DNA from: Georgenia_A wangjunii | GTDB lineage: Bacteria > Actinomycetota > Actinomycetes > Actinomycetales > Actinomycetaceae | Length of the DNA stretch: 64,000 nucleotides | Assembly (NCBI RefSeq): GCF_036421915.1 | Contig: NZ_JAZGOM010000005.1 | Reading direction: 5' to 3' (one strand) | In this document: piece by piece, positions 8,220 through 16,706 of the stretch | How positions within the stretch are numbered: the stretch's first letter is position 1 | Layout: every line of letters begins with the position of its first letter | Translations under genes and position numbers: made by a program | Notes under the pieces: generated by a model | Seen by the model: only the letters and a program-made list of their open reading frames with translations | What the model was told of the DNA's origin: nothing | Databases searched by the model: none

Positions 8220-8995
8220 GCCTGCCCCCCGTCCGTCGTGCGCCGTCGGCCCTTGCGCGCCGCCTTGGCCGCCTTCGCCACCGCGTGGGGGTCGCCGTCG
8301 CGGCGGATGTCCCACGTGCGGGCCGGCGGCTCCTCCTGACGGATCTCCGCGAGGAGCGCGGTGATCGCGGCCATGACGCGCGAGGTCGCCTCACGCAGCG
8401 CCGCAGAGTCCTGCGGCCGGTCGTAGAGGTCGCTGAGGTCGACCGGCGGTCCCGCGACGACGTGGACGTCCTTGGGAGGGAACGGCTTGAGCACGGCGGA
8501 GTACCGGCCCATGAGGTCCTGCATCCCCCACTGGGCGATGGGGACGACGGGCACGCGCGTCGACAGGGCAAGCCGCGCGACGCCCGTCTTCGCCTCCATC
8601 GGCCACAGGTCAGGGTCCCTCGTGAGCGTCCCCTCGGGGAAGACGGCCACGCACTCCCCCGCATCCAGCGCGGCGATCGCCGGCCCGAGAGAGTCCCCGG
8701 CGCGGGCGGAGCCGCGCTGCACGGGGATCTGGCCGGTCTTGCGCAGCACCCAGCCGAGGAAGGGCACCGCGAACAGCGAGTGCTTCGCGAGGATCTTCGG
8801 CGCGCGGCCGTTGTCGTAGAGGAAGTGCGCGAACGTCAGCGGGTCGACGTTCGTCAGGTGGTTGCCCGCCGCGATGAACCCGCCCACGGGCAGGTGCTCT
8901 GCCCCTCGCCAGTGCCGGCGCGTCGTCACCATGAGCAGCGGGCGCAGCACCGCCGCGACGGCACGGTAGGAGCGGGGGAAGGTCGTCGGGGTCAC
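8216..8995 (-). CDS. plsC: 1-acyl-sn-glycerol-3-phosphate acyltransferase
   Basis: PlsC adds the second acyl chain to lysophosphatidic acid at the membrane. Motif I is NHLTNVDP (HX4D), followed by GQIPVQRG, FPEGTLTRDPDLWP (motif III) and VPVVPIAQWG (motif IV). The C-terminal tail is Lys/Arg/Ala-rich (about residues 235-255), possibly for membrane contact. The frame is open to 9028, but GTG 8995 (about 259 residues) is chosen: TAGCAT at 9003-9008 is 7 nt before it, and the longer form would overlap the upstream response-regulator gene. It is the first gene of the plsC-gpsA pair. Confidence 0.93.
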   Translation of the reverse strand: MTPTTFPRSYRAVAAVLRPLLMVTTRRHWRGAEHLPVGGFIAAGNHLTNVDPLTFAHFLYDNGRAPKILAKHSLFAVPFLGWVLRKTGQIPVQRGSARAGDSLGPAIAALDAGECVAVFPEGTLTRDPDLWPMEAKTGVARLALSTRVPVVPIAQWGMQDLMGRYSAVLKPFPPKDVHVVAGPPVDLSDLYDRPQDSAALREATSRVMAAITALLAEIRQEEPPARTWDIRRDGDPHAVAKAAKAARKGRRRTTDGGQA

Positions 8996-9002
8996 CGGAT
9001 GG

Positions 9003-9008
9003 ATGCTA
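9003..9008 (-). promoter_or_regulatory. -10 box of plsC (leaderless)
   Basis: TAGCAT on the minus strand, 7 nt before GTG 8995. It separates plsC-gpsA from the upstream two-component operon, whose last gene ends only 23 bp away. Confidence 0.5.
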
Positions 9009-9018
9009 GCCGCCCGGC

Positions 9019-9627
9019 TCAGATCCAACCGTGCCGACGGGCCACCCGCACCGCCTCGTGGCGGTTGGCCGCGCCCATCTTCCCGGCCGCGGAGGAGAGG
9101 TAGTTGCGCACGGTCCCGGGGCTCAGGTGGGCCCGGGCAGCGATCTCCTCCACGGGGCGCCCGTCCGCGGCGAGCTCGAGGACGTCCGCCTCACGCGCGG
9201 TGAGCGGGCTGTCGCCGGCCCCGATCGCCTCCGCGGCGAGCTCGGGGTCGACGTAGCGCCCACCGCCGTGGACCTGCCGGACGACGTCGGCGAGGACACG
9301 CGCCGAGACCGTCTTCGGCAGGAAGCCGGCGACGCCGGCGGCGAGGGCCTTCTTGAGGTAACCGGGGCGCCCGTGGCTCGTGACGATGATCGTGCGGCAG
9401 CCGGGTACCTGCTCGGCGAGGCGTTGTGCCGTGACGATCCCGTCGCCGTCGGGCATCTGGAGGTCGAGGACGGCGACGTCGGGTGCGTGCTTGCGCCCGG
9501 CCGCGAGCGCCTCGGCCCCCGAGGCGGCCTGGGCGACGACGTCGAAGTCCTCCTCGAGGGCGAGGAGCCCGGCGAGCGCGTCACGGATGAGGTTCTCGTC
9601 GTCGGCGAGGAGGATGCGGATCGTCAC
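9019..9627 (-). CDS. NarL/LuxR-type response regulator
   Basis: A 202-residue DNA-binding response regulator. The receiver domain has the acidic pair in ILLADDEN, the phospho-acceptor Asp in VAVLDLQMPDGDG (about residue 54), TSHG and the conserved Lys in GFLPKTVS. The C-terminal LuxR helix-turn-helix reads SPLTAREADVLELAADGRPV, then EEIAARAHLSPGTVRNYLSS. The start GTG (9627) overlaps the kinase stop codon in GTGA, so it is coupled to its kinase. It is the last gene of the ABC-ABC-kinase-regulator operon (12786 to 9019) and probably controls that exporter. Confidence 0.93.
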   Translation of the reverse strand: MTIRILLADDENLIRDALAGLLALEEDFDVVAQAASGAEALAAGRKHAPDVAVLDLQMPDGDGIVTAQRLAEQVPGCRTIIVTSHGRPGYLKKALAAGVAGFLPKTVSARVLADVVRQVHGGGRYVDPELAAEAIGAGDSPLTAREADVLELAADGRPVEEIAARAHLSPGTVRNYLSSAAGKMGAANRHEAVRVARRHGWI

Positions 9628-10910
9628 GGGTCCATCCTCGCGTGCGCCGGGTCGCCTGGTGAGGATCCACCGGCACCCCCGCGCGTGGAGCGGTCCGTGC
9701 GGGCGTCCGCGTTCCCGGCGCTCAGCGGGACGCACGCGGTGAGGGTGAACGAGGCGCCCTCGGCCGCTGTCTCGAGGGTGCCTCCGTGCGCGGCGAGCCG
9801 TTCGGAGAGCCCCGTGAGGCCGGACCCGCCGACGCCGCGCCGGCGCCTCTCGACGCCGTCGTTCGTCACCGTGAGCCGGGCGGCGCCGTCCGCGACGACG
9901 AGGTCGATCGTGCACGTCGTCGCGCTCGAGTGGCGCACGATGTTCGTCGCGGCCTCGCGCACGACCCACGCGAGCGCCTTCTGCGCCGCGTCAGGCACGT
10001 CGGCGCCCTCGCCGAGCACGCGGGTGCGCACCCCGGCCGAGCGCAGGACCGAGCGGGCGCCGGCGAGCTCGGCGGCGAGGTCCGCGGTGCGGTACCCGGC
10101 GACGACGGCGCGGACCTCCTTGAGCGAGTCCTGGGCGAGCTCGCGCACCTCGAGCATCTGGTCGACGGCGCCGTCCTGGCCGCGGCGCGCGAGCTCGGCG
10201 GCCAGCTCGCTCTTGAGGGCGACGGCGGAGAGGGTGCGCCCGACGACGTCGTGGAGGTCGCGGGAGAAGCGCAGCCGCTCCTCGGCGACCGCGAGGCGTG
10301 CGTGGACGGCGCGCGTGCGCTCCTGCTCCCACACGACGCCGAGCATCCACGCCGAGACGCGGAAGCTCGCGGCCATGCCCCCGACGACGAGGGCGGTGCT
10401 CATCGCGGCAGGCAGGGGGTGCTGCGTGTCCGGCACGGCCCCGCCGGGGTCCGGCAACGAGTAGGAGAGGACGACGATGACGGCCACGACGAGCGTGCCG
10501 AGCCCGAGCGCCCTCGTGCGCACCACCGGCGCGAGCGCGATGACCGGCACCCCCAGCGCGATGAGCAGCCCGCCGGCGCGCCCGCCCAGGCCGTCCGCGT
10601 AAGGAAGCGCGACGGCGGCGGCCACCGCGACGGTGCCGGCGCTCACCCCCAGCGCGACGTACCAGCCGTGCGGGACGCGCGCCCCGCCGAGGAACTGCCG
10701 CAGCGCCGCGGAGGTCACTCCGATCGCGACGCCGGCCTCGACGACGACGCCGAGGAGGAACGTGACGACGGCACCCGGGCGCCCGCTCGCCTCGCTCGCC
10801 GCCGCGGCGCCCAGGAGCGGCGTCATGGCGAGGAGGAGGTAGAGCGAGCCCCGGGTGTAGAGGTCGAAGCGCTCGGGGTCGGTGCGCCGTCGGGTCACGT
10901 GCGTGCTCAC
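9624..10910 (-). CDS. NarL-family sensor histidine kinase
   Basis: A 428-residue membrane kinase. The N-terminal ~190 residues hold about six hydrophobic segments with little extracellular loop, so the signal is probably sensed in or at the membrane (DesK-like arrangement). The HisKA_3 dimerisation helix reads RLRFSRDLHDVVGRTLSAVA with the phospho-His in DLHDVVG. The ATPase part has REAATNIVRHSSA (N box) and GSGLTGLSERLAAHGG (G box). GTG 10910 is chosen as start: it lies 38 bp after the permease stop, and upstream codons overlap that gene. The protein phosphorylates the regulator encoded next to it. Confidence 0.9.
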   Translation of the reverse strand: MSTHVTRRRTDPERFDLYTRGSLYLLLAMTPLLGAAAASEASGRPGAVVTFLLGVVVEAGVAIGVTSAALRQFLGGARVPHGWYVALGVSAGTVAVAAAVALPYADGLGGRAGGLLIALGVPVIALAPVVRTRALGLGTLVVAVIVVLSYSLPDPGGAVPDTQHPLPAAMSTALVVGGMAASFRVSAWMLGVVWEQERTRAVHARLAVAEERLRFSRDLHDVVGRTLSAVALKSELAAELARRGQDGAVDQMLEVRELAQDSLKEVRAVVAGYRTADLAAELAGARSVLRSAGVRTRVLGEGADVPDAAQKALAWVVREAATNIVRHSSATTCTIDLVVADGAARLTVTNDGVERRRRGVGGSGLTGLSERLAAHGGTLETAAEGASFTLTACVPLSAGNADARTDRSTRGGAGGSSPGDPAHARMDP

Positions 10911-10947
10911 GGTCGCCACTCTCCCAGACCGGCCGGGCGCCCAGCGC

Positions 10948-11805
10948 TCAGCGCCGCGGCTCCCACCGCATGGACCGCACGACGGCGTAACCGAGCAGGA
11001 CCGCCCACACGACCATGACGGCGACGGGCTCGAGCGAGGCGGTGAACGTCTCCCCCAGGCTGAGCTGCTCGCCGGTTGCGCTCGCCCCACCGATACCGAT
11101 CGTGACGAGCTCGGTGACGGGGTAGACGGGCAGCCGGCTGAGCACCTCCCCCACCGCGTCGGGCAGGACCGGCAGCGGGACGATGAACCCGGAGGCGAAG
11201 AAGGCGAGCAGGAACAGCGGCATCGTCGTCAGCTGCGCGGACTCCACGGTCCGGGTGAGGACACCGGTGAGGAAGGCGAGCTGGGCGAAGACGACCCCGC
11301 CGAGGACCACGCCGACGAGTGCGACGAGCGGGTTCGTCAGGGCCGGCGGCTCCATGACGAGCGAGAGCGCGCCCGTGACGAGGACGACCTGGAGGAGGAA
11401 GATCGCCACGTTCGGTGCGGCGACGGCCGTGAGGATCTCCCACGCGCGCGACTCGCCCGTGCGCAGCCGCTTGAGGACGAGCGCCTCCCGGCGGGCGACG
11501 ACCGCCGTCGTCACGTTGATGTAGACCGACATCGACATGCCCATGAGCACGAGCAGGACGATGAGCATCGTCGCCATGCCGCCTCCCGGCATGACCGACG
11601 CGATGTTGTCCAGAAGACCCGAGGAACCGAGCGCGAGGACGAACGCGGGGGCCGCGAGGACGGCGTAGAACACGGCGACCCGGTTGCGGACGAGGAGGGT
11701 GAGCTCAGCGCGGGCGAGGGCGCGGAGCCGGCGGGCGGCACTGCCGGTGCGGGCCGAGGGACCGGTCGACGCGGGCCGCGTGGCGGGTGGGGTGAGCGTG
11801 GTCAT
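10948..11805 (-). CDS. ABC-2 type transporter permease
   Basis: A 285-residue permease with about six membrane segments. It begins with a polar N-terminus, then LARAELTLLVRNRVAVFYAV (the pre-TM1 region of ABC-2 permeases), and includes RREALVLKRLRTGESRAWEI in a cytoplasmic loop. FLLAFFASGFIVPLPVLPDA is the typical second-half signature. It pairs with the ATPase 12 bp upstream to form a drug-, lipid- or peptide-type exporter. A GGAGACC ribosome site precedes ATG 11805. Confidence 0.9.
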   Translation of the reverse strand: MTTLTPPATRPASTGPSARTGSAARRLRALARAELTLLVRNRVAVFYAVLAAPAFVLALGSSGLLDNIASVMPGGGMATMLIVLLVLMGMSMSVYINVTTAVVARREALVLKRLRTGESRAWEILTAVAAPNVAIFLLQVVLVTGALSLVMEPPALTNPLVALVGVVLGGVVFAQLAFLTGVLTRTVESAQLTTMPLFLLAFFASGFIVPLPVLPDAVGEVLSRLPVYPVTELVTIGIGGASATGEQLSLGETFTASLEPVAVMVVWAVLLGYAVVRSMRWEPRR

Positions 11806-11817
11806 CGTGGTCTCCGT

Positions 11818-12786
11818 TCAGGCGGCCGCGGGCGCGGTGCGCCGGGCATCGTCGGCAGTGGCGTCGGTCTGGCTGCTCGCGACAGCGAGGAAGGCCTGCT
11901 CCAGGCTTGCGCTGCGGGCGTCGAGCGCGCGCAGGTGCACACCTGCGCGGCCCGCCTCGGTGAGCAGCGCCGTCAGCGTGGCCTGGAGGTCGCTCGAGGC
12001 GAGCGTCCACGTGCCCCGCTCCCGGGCGGGAGCGGCGGCGAGAGCGGGCAGGGAGCTGAGCGGGAGCGAGCCCGCTCCGTCGTCGTCGGCGAAGGTGACC
12101 GCGGCGGTCTCGGCGGCGACGATCTCGGGGATCGTCCCCTCCCGCGCGATGCGCCCCGCGTCCATGATGGCGAGCCGGTCCGCGAGCGCCTCGGCCTCCT
12201 CGAGGTAGTGCGTCGTCAGCATGACGGTGACACCGTCCTCGAGCAGACCGGTGACGAGGTCCCACGTCGTGCGGCGCGACTGCGGGTCGAGGCCGGTGGT
12301 CGGCTCGTCGAGGAAGAGGACCTCGGGCCGCCCCATGAGGGCGAGGGCGAGGTCGAGCCGGCGCCGCTCGCCGCCCGAGAGGGAGGCGACGCGCACGCCG
12401 GCGCGGTGCTCGAGCCCGACGGCGGCGAGGGCCTCGTCGACGGGGACCGCGCGCGTGAGGGTCCCGTGCCACATGCGAGCGGTCTCGGCGGCGGTGAGCT
12501 CCGCGGGGAACCCGGCGTCCTGGAGCATGATGCCGGTGCGCGGCCGGACGGCGTGACGCTGGCGGTAGGGGTCGTGACCGAGGACGCGGACCTCGCCGGC
12601 GGAGGCCGGGGCGAGGCCCTCGAGCACCTCGAGCGTCGAGGTCTTGCCCGCGCCGTTCGTGCCGAGGAGCGCGAAGAGCTCCCCGCGCCGCACGGTCAGG
12701 TCGATGCCACGGACGGCTTCGAAGGACTCGCTACCGGAGCCGTAGCTGCGGCGGAGACCGGTGACTGCGATGATTGAGCTGTTCAT
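11818..12786 (-). CDS. ABC transporter ATP-binding protein
   Basis: A 322-residue ATPase with Walker A GTNGAGKTST, Q-loop MLQDAG, signature LSGGERRRLDLALALMG, Walker B VLFLDEPTTGLDPQ and H-loop LTTHYLEEAEAL. An extra ~90-residue C-terminal domain (DDDGAGSLPLSSLPALAAAP and on) is typical of DrrA-like exporter ATPases. It is the first gene of a four-gene operon with permease, histidine kinase and response regulator, the layout of self-sensing exporters (inference). No ribosome site is evident before ATG 12786, and palindromes surround the start. Confidence 0.93.
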   Translation of the reverse strand: MNSSIIAVTGLRRSYGSGSESFEAVRGIDLTVRRGELFALLGTNGAGKTSTLEVLEGLAPASAGEVRVLGHDPYRQRHAVRPRTGIMLQDAGFPAELTAAETARMWHGTLTRAVPVDEALAAVGLEHRAGVRVASLSGGERRRLDLALALMGRPEVLFLDEPTTGLDPQSRRTTWDLVTGLLEDGVTVMLTTHYLEEAEALADRLAIMDAGRIAREGTIPEIVAAETAAVTFADDDGAGSLPLSSLPALAAAPARERGTWTLASSDLQATLTALLTEAGRAGVHLRALDARSASLEQAFLAVASSQTDATADDARRTAPAAA

Positions 12787-12815
12787 GACTCAATGCTCGC
12801 GCCGGATCCGGCGCG
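12773..12815. promoter_or_regulatory. Palindromes at the start of the ABC/two-component operon
   Basis: Two inverted repeats: ATTGAG (12773-12778) and CTCAAT (12789-12794) flank the ATPase start codon with a 10-nt spacer, and CGCGCCGGATCCGGCGCG (12798-12815) is a perfect 18-bp palindrome just upstream. They may be operator sites for the response regulator or mRNA structure at the start. No clear -10/-35 pair was found. Confidence 0.35.
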
Positions 12816-12853
12816 GGAGCAGTGCCTGACGTCACCGGTCCGGATGGAGAAGA

Positions 12854-12854
12854 N
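12854..12854. other. Ambiguous base (N) in intergenic DNA
   Basis: A single N between the ABC operon and murA. No duplicated flank is visible, unlike the N at 37208. It marks an unresolved base or a contig join and breaks no gene. Confidence 0.9.
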
Positions 12855-12904
12855 GACATGTGTCATGGGGCGCGCGGGCGTCGTCGGCAGGGGACGGGGG
12901 CGGA

Positions 12905-14224
12905 TCAGCCCTCGAGCGTCACGCGCGCCCCGAGGGCGTCGAGCTTGCCCATGAAGTTCTCGTACCCGCGGTTGATGATGTCGATGCCGGCCACGCGCGA
13001 GGTCCCCTCCGCGGCGAGCGCGGCGATGAGGTGGGAGAAGCCGCCACGCAGGTCGGGCACCTCGATGTCCGCGGCCTTGAGGGGTGTGGGCCCGGAGACG
13101 ACGGCCGAGTGGTAGAAGTTCCGCTGACCGAACCGGCAGGGCGAGCCGCCGAGGCACTCGCGGTAGACCTGGATCGTCGCCCCCATCCCGCGCAGCGCCT
13201 CGGTGAAGCCGAAGCGGTTCTCGTAGACCGTCTCGTGGACGATCGACAGTCCCTTGGCCTGGGTGAGGGCGACGACGAGCGGCTGCTGCCAGTCCGTCAT
13301 GAACCCGGGGTGGACGTCGGTCTCGAGGACGATGGAGCTCAGGTCGCCGCCGGGGTGCCAGAACCGGATGCCCTCGTCGGTGACCTCGAACGCCCCGCCG
13401 ACCCGGCGGAACGTGTTGAGGAACGTCATCATCCCGGCCTGGTCCGCGCCGCGGACCATGATGTCGCCGCCCGTGGCGAGCGCGGCCGAGGCCCAGGAGC
13501 CCGCCTCGATGCGGTCCGGGAGGGCCGTGTGCGTGGCACCGTCGAGCCGACCGACGCCCTCGATGCGGATCACGCGGTCGGTGTCGACGGAGATTATCGC
13601 GCCCATCCGCTGGAGGAATGCGATGAGGTCGATGATCTCGGGCTCGGTGGCGGCGTTGCGCAGCTCGGTGATCCCGTCGGCGCGCACGGCCGTGAGGAGG
13701 AGCTGCTCCGTCGCCCCGACGCTCGGGTAGGGCAGCGTGATCTTCGCGCCGTGCAGGCCCCGCGGCGCCGTGATGTGGATGCCCTGGGGCCGCTTGTCCA
13801 CGACGGCGCCGAACTCGCGCAGGATCGTGAGGTGGAAGTCGATGGGACGGTCGCCGATCCGGCAGCCGCCGAGGTCGGGGATGAACGCCTCGCCGAGGCG
13901 GTGGAGGAGCGGACCGCAGAAGAGGATCGGGATGCGGCTCGAGCCGGCGTGGGCGTCGATGTCCGCGACGTGCGCGGTCTCGACGTCGCTCGGGTCGAGG
14001 CGGATGACGCCGGCCTCGACGTCGTAGTCGACGTCGACCCCGTGGAGGCGCAGGAGGCCGGAGACGACGTCGACGTCCCGGATCTGCGGGACGTTGCGCA
14101 GCTCGGAGGGGCTCTCGCCGAGGAGGGCCGCGACCATGGCCTTGGAGACGAAGTTCTTGGCCCCGCGGACCGTGATCTCCCCGCGCAGGGGGGTTCCGCC
14201 TTCGACGTGCAGGATCCCGCTCAT
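12905..14224 (-). CDS. murA: UDP-N-acetylglucosamine 1-carboxyvinyltransferase
   Basis: MurA transfers enolpyruvate from PEP to UDP-GlcNAc, the first committed step of peptidoglycan synthesis. The 439-residue product has GAKNFVSKAMVAALLGE near the N-terminus, LGGCRIGDRPIDFHL with the PEP-binding Cys (equivalent to Cys115 of E. coli, the fosfomycin target), DRIEAGSWASAAL and FMTDWQQPLVV. The start ATG 14224 has a GAGGTGG ribosome site; the frame is open 37 codons further but those have no homology. It follows leuCD in the same direction, separated by a terminator. Confidence 0.95.
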   Translation of the reverse strand: MSGILHVEGGTPLRGEITVRGAKNFVSKAMVAALLGESPSELRNVPQIRDVDVVSGLLRLHGVDVDYDVEAGVIRLDPSDVETAHVADIDAHAGSSRIPILFCGPLLHRLGEAFIPDLGGCRIGDRPIDFHLTILREFGAVVDKRPQGIHITAPRGLHGAKITLPYPSVGATEQLLLTAVRADGITELRNAATEPEIIDLIAFLQRMGAIISVDTDRVIRIEGVGRLDGATHTALPDRIEAGSWASAALATGGDIMVRGADQAGMMTFLNTFRRVGGAFEVTDEGIRFWHPGGDLSSIVLETDVHPGFMTDWQQPLVVALTQAKGLSIVHETVYENRFGFTEALRGMGATIQVYRECLGGSPCRFGQRNFYHSAVVSGPTPLKAADIEVPDLRGGFSHLIAALAAEGTSRVAGIDIINRGYENFMGKLDALGARVTLEG

Positions 14225-14367
14225 ACCCACCTCACCGCCCCCGGCAGTCCGAGGGCTCACAGTCTGGCGGCCGTGCGGCCGTGACACATCAGGATAAGCC
14301 GCGGGCCTCGCAGGGCATTCCGAGATCCTCCGCACACCCCGCGCTGCCCCCCGCCCGTCCCCCGTTC

Positions 14368-14389
14368 GTGATCATGCAGAAGTGCCGCC
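14368..14389. repeat. Dispersed intergenic repeat, copy 1
   Basis: A C-rich tract followed by GTGATCATGCAGAAGTGCC. The same core occurs at 26822-26843 and, with one change, at 36945-36961. Here it lies between the leuCD terminator and murA, without the inverted partner seen in copy 2. Confidence 0.6.
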
Positions 14390-14417
14390 CCGCGGGGTCT
14401 GGCGGGTGGAGAACGAA

Positions 14418-14448
14418 GGACGCCCCACGCGGTGTGCGTGGGGCGTCC
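14418..14448 (-). terminator. Terminator of the leuCD operon
   Basis: GGACGCCCCACGC and GCGTGGGGCGTCC pair perfectly around a 5-nt loop. On the minus strand the hairpin is followed by TTCGTTC. It sits 52 bp after the leuD stop codon. Confidence 0.75.
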
Positions 14449-14499
14449 GTCGGCGTGCGGTGCCGCTGACAGATGAGGCCGCGGGCGTGGTGCAGAGGG

Positions 14500-15177
14500 T
14501 CAGCGGAGCGGGACCTCGGCGTGCGCCGGCACGCCGGAGCCCTCGACGGGGCGGGCGGCCTTGATCTCGACCGGCGGGAGGTGCTTGGCCGGCAGCGTCG
14601 TCGGGCGCCAGGAGGCGCGCTTCTCCTCAAAGGCCGTGATGTCCTCCTCGTGCTGGAGGGTGAGGCCGATGTCGTCCAGGCCCTCCATGAGGCGCCAGCG
14701 GGTGTAGTCGTCGATGTGGAAGGGTGCGACGACGTCGCCGCACGTGACGGTCCGCGTGGCGAGGTCGACCGTCACCTCGGTCCCCGGCTCGGTCTCGAGC
14801 ACCTTCATGATGAGCTCGATGTCCTCCTGGTCGACGACGGCGGCGAGGAGGCCCTGCTTGCCCGAGTTTCCGCGGAAGATGTCCGCGAAGCGCGAGGCGA
14901 GGACGGCCTTGAAGCCGTAGTCCTTGAGCGCCCACACGGCGTGCTCACGGGAGGAGCCGGTGCCGAAGTCGGGGCCCGCCACGAGGACGGAGCCGCTCCG
15001 GTAGGCGGGCTGGTTGAGGACGAAGGTCTCGTCACCGCGCCACGCGGCGAAGAGTGCGTCCTCGAAGCCCGTGCGGGTGACGCGCTTGAGGTAGACGGCC
15101 GGGATGATCTGGTCCGTGTCGACGTTGCTGCGGCGCAGCGGCACGCCGACGCCGGTGTGGCGGACGAACTTCTCCAT
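14500..15177 (-). CDS. leuD: 3-isopropylmalate dehydratase small subunit
   Basis: LeuD is the small subunit of isopropylmalate isomerase in leucine synthesis; the same enzyme also acts on citramalate when CimA supplies isoleucine. The 225-residue product has RRSNVDTDQIIPAVYLKRV, AGPDFGTGSSREHAVWAL and SRFADIFRGNSGKQGLL, all diagnostic. The C-terminal ~30 residues are a family-typical extension. It starts 16 bp after leuC with an AAGGGAAG ribosome site, so leuC-leuD is one operon. Confidence 0.97.
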   Translation of the reverse strand: MEKFVRHTGVGVPLRRSNVDTDQIIPAVYLKRVTRTGFEDALFAAWRGDETFVLNQPAYRSGSVLVAGPDFGTGSSREHAVWALKDYGFKAVLASRFADIFRGNSGKQGLLAAVVDQEDIELIMKVLETEPGTEVTVDLATRTVTCGDVVAPFHIDDYTRWRLMEGLDDIGLTLQHEEDITAFEEKRASWRPTTLPAKHLPPVEIKAARPVEGSGVPAHAEVPLR

Positions 15178-15193
15178 GGTGCTTCCCTCTTCC

Positions 15194-16627
15194 TCAGGCG
15201 TTGACGAGCGCGTCGGCGGGCGCGGTCTCGAGGTCGTGCGGGGAGGACAGGGTCCCCCGGATGGCGGTGGCGGCGGCGACGAGCGGGGAGACGAGGTGCG
15301 TGCGCCCGCCCTTGCCCTGCCGGCCCTCGAAGTTGCGGTTCGACGTCGACGCGGCGCGCTCGCCCGGCTTGAGCTGGTCGGGGTTCATCCCGAGGCACAT
15401 CGAGCAGCCGGCGTTGCGCCACTCGGCCCCGAAGTCGAGGAACACCTGGTCGAGGCCCTCGGCCTCGGCCTGGAGGCGGACGCGGGCCGAGCCCGGCACG
15501 ACGAGGACGCGGACGTCGTCGTGCTTCTTGCGGCCCTTGACGATGTCGACGACGGCGCGCAGGTCCTCGATGCGCCCGTTCGTGCACGAGCCGATGAAGA
15601 CGGTGTCGACCGGGATGTCGCGCAGCGGGGTGCCCGGGGTCAGGCCCATGTACTCCAGCGCCCGCTCGGCGGCGACACGCTCGGAGTCCTCGGGGATCTG
15701 CGCCGGGTCGGGCACGTTCGCGGACAGCGGCAGGCCCTGCCCGGGGTTGGTCCCCCACGTGACGAACGGCTCGAGGTCGGCGGCGTCGAGGACGACCTCG
15801 GCGTCGAAGACCGCGTCGTCGTCGGAGCGCAGCGTGCGCCAGTACTCCACGGCGGCGTCCCAGTCCGCGCCCTCGGGCGCATGGGGGCGGCCCTTGAGGT
15901 AGGCGAACGTCGTCTCGTCGGGGGCGATCATGCCGGCGCGCGCGCCCGCCTCGATCGACATGTTGCAGATCGTCATGCGCGCCTCCATCGACAGCGCACG
16001 GATGGCCTCGCCGCGGTACTCGAGGACGTAGCCCTGCCCGCCACCGGTCCCGATCTTGGCGATGACCGCGAGGATGATGTCCTTGGCGGTCGTGCCCTCA
16101 CGCAGCTCGCCGTCGACCGTGATCGCCATCGTCTTGAACGGCTGGAGCGGCAGGGTCTGGGTGGCGAGGACGTGCTCGACCTCGCTCGTGCCGATGCCGA
16201 ACGCGAGGGCGCCGAACGCCCCGTGCGTCGACGTGTGCGAGTCGCCGCACACGACCGTCAGGCCCGGCATCGTCAGCCCGAGCTGGGGGCCGACGACGTG
16301 GACGATCCCCTGGTCTGCGTCACCGAGGGAGTGGATGCGGACGCCGAACTCCGCGGCGTTGTTGCGCAGCGTCTGGATCTGCGTGCGGCTCGTGAGGTCG
16401 GCGATCGGCAGGTCGATGTCGAGCGTGGGCGTGTTGTGGTCCTCGGTGGCGATCGTCAGGTCCGGACGCCGCACCGGGCGCCCCGCCAGCCGCAGCCCCT
16501 CGAAGGCCTGCGGGCTCGTCACCTCGTGGACGAGGTGGAGGTCGATGTAGAGGAGGTCCGGTGCCCCGTCGGTCCCCTCGCGCACGATGTGCGCCTCCCA
16601 GACCTTCTCTGCCAGCGTGCCGCTCAT
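15194..16627 (-). CDS. leuC: 3-isopropylmalate dehydratase large subunit
   Basis: LeuC is the [4Fe-4S] catalytic subunit of isopropylmalate isomerase. The 477-residue product carries the cluster cysteines in FIGSCTNGR and NAGCSMCLGMNPD. VCGDSHTSTHGAFGALAFGIGTSEVEHVLATQ and SNRNFEGRQGKGGRTHLVSP are classic aconitase-family segments. ATG 16627 follows a GAGGTGAGGG ribosome site; the frame extends 12 codons further without support. The promoter region is shared with the divergent IclR gene and contains the operator at 16674-16694. Confidence 0.97.
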   Translation of the reverse strand: MSGTLAEKVWEAHIVREGTDGAPDLLYIDLHLVHEVTSPQAFEGLRLAGRPVRRPDLTIATEDHNTPTLDIDLPIADLTSRTQIQTLRNNAAEFGVRIHSLGDADQGIVHVVGPQLGLTMPGLTVVCGDSHTSTHGAFGALAFGIGTSEVEHVLATQTLPLQPFKTMAITVDGELREGTTAKDIILAVIAKIGTGGGQGYVLEYRGEAIRALSMEARMTICNMSIEAGARAGMIAPDETTFAYLKGRPHAPEGADWDAAVEYWRTLRSDDDAVFDAEVVLDAADLEPFVTWGTNPGQGLPLSANVPDPAQIPEDSERVAAERALEYMGLTPGTPLRDIPVDTVFIGSCTNGRIEDLRAVVDIVKGRKKHDDVRVLVVPGSARVRLQAEAEGLDQVFLDFGAEWRNAGCSMCLGMNPDQLKPGERAASTSNRNFEGRQGKGGRTHLVSPLVAAATAIRGTLSSPHDLETAPADALVNA

Positions 16628-16673
16628 ACCCTCACCTCTCGCCTTCGCCGGCGCGTCCCGCACCGGCCTACTT

Positions 16674-16694
16674 GCATCTCAACCACTGAGATGC
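16674..16694. promoter_or_regulatory. Operator between leuCD and the IclR regulator
   Basis: GCATCTCA and TGAGATGC form a perfect 8-bp inverted repeat with spacer ACCAC. For the IclR promoter it fills the 17-bp gap between TTGCAT (-35, 16672-16677) and CAATAT (-10, 16695-16700), an ideal autorepression site. It also lies upstream of leuC, matching how LtbR/NdgR-type IclR proteins control leuCD. Confidence 0.7.
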
Positions 16695-16700
16695 CAATAT
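16695..16700 (+). promoter_or_regulatory. -10 box of the iclR gene (leaderless)
   Basis: CAATAT, 6 nt, then ATG 16707, with TTGCAT as -35 at a 17-bp spacing. Confidence 0.55.
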
Positions 16701-16706
16701 CGCTCC

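Noticed and set aside
8996..9028. Longer plsC start (11 extra codons)
   Set aside because: It would overlap the response-regulator stop region; the GTG at 8995 has a -10 box at the right spacing.
10882..12777. 631-codon plus-strand frame over the ABC genes
   Set aside because: Antisense to conserved ABC ATPase and permease genes; low-complexity Arg/Glu/Asp/Gly product.
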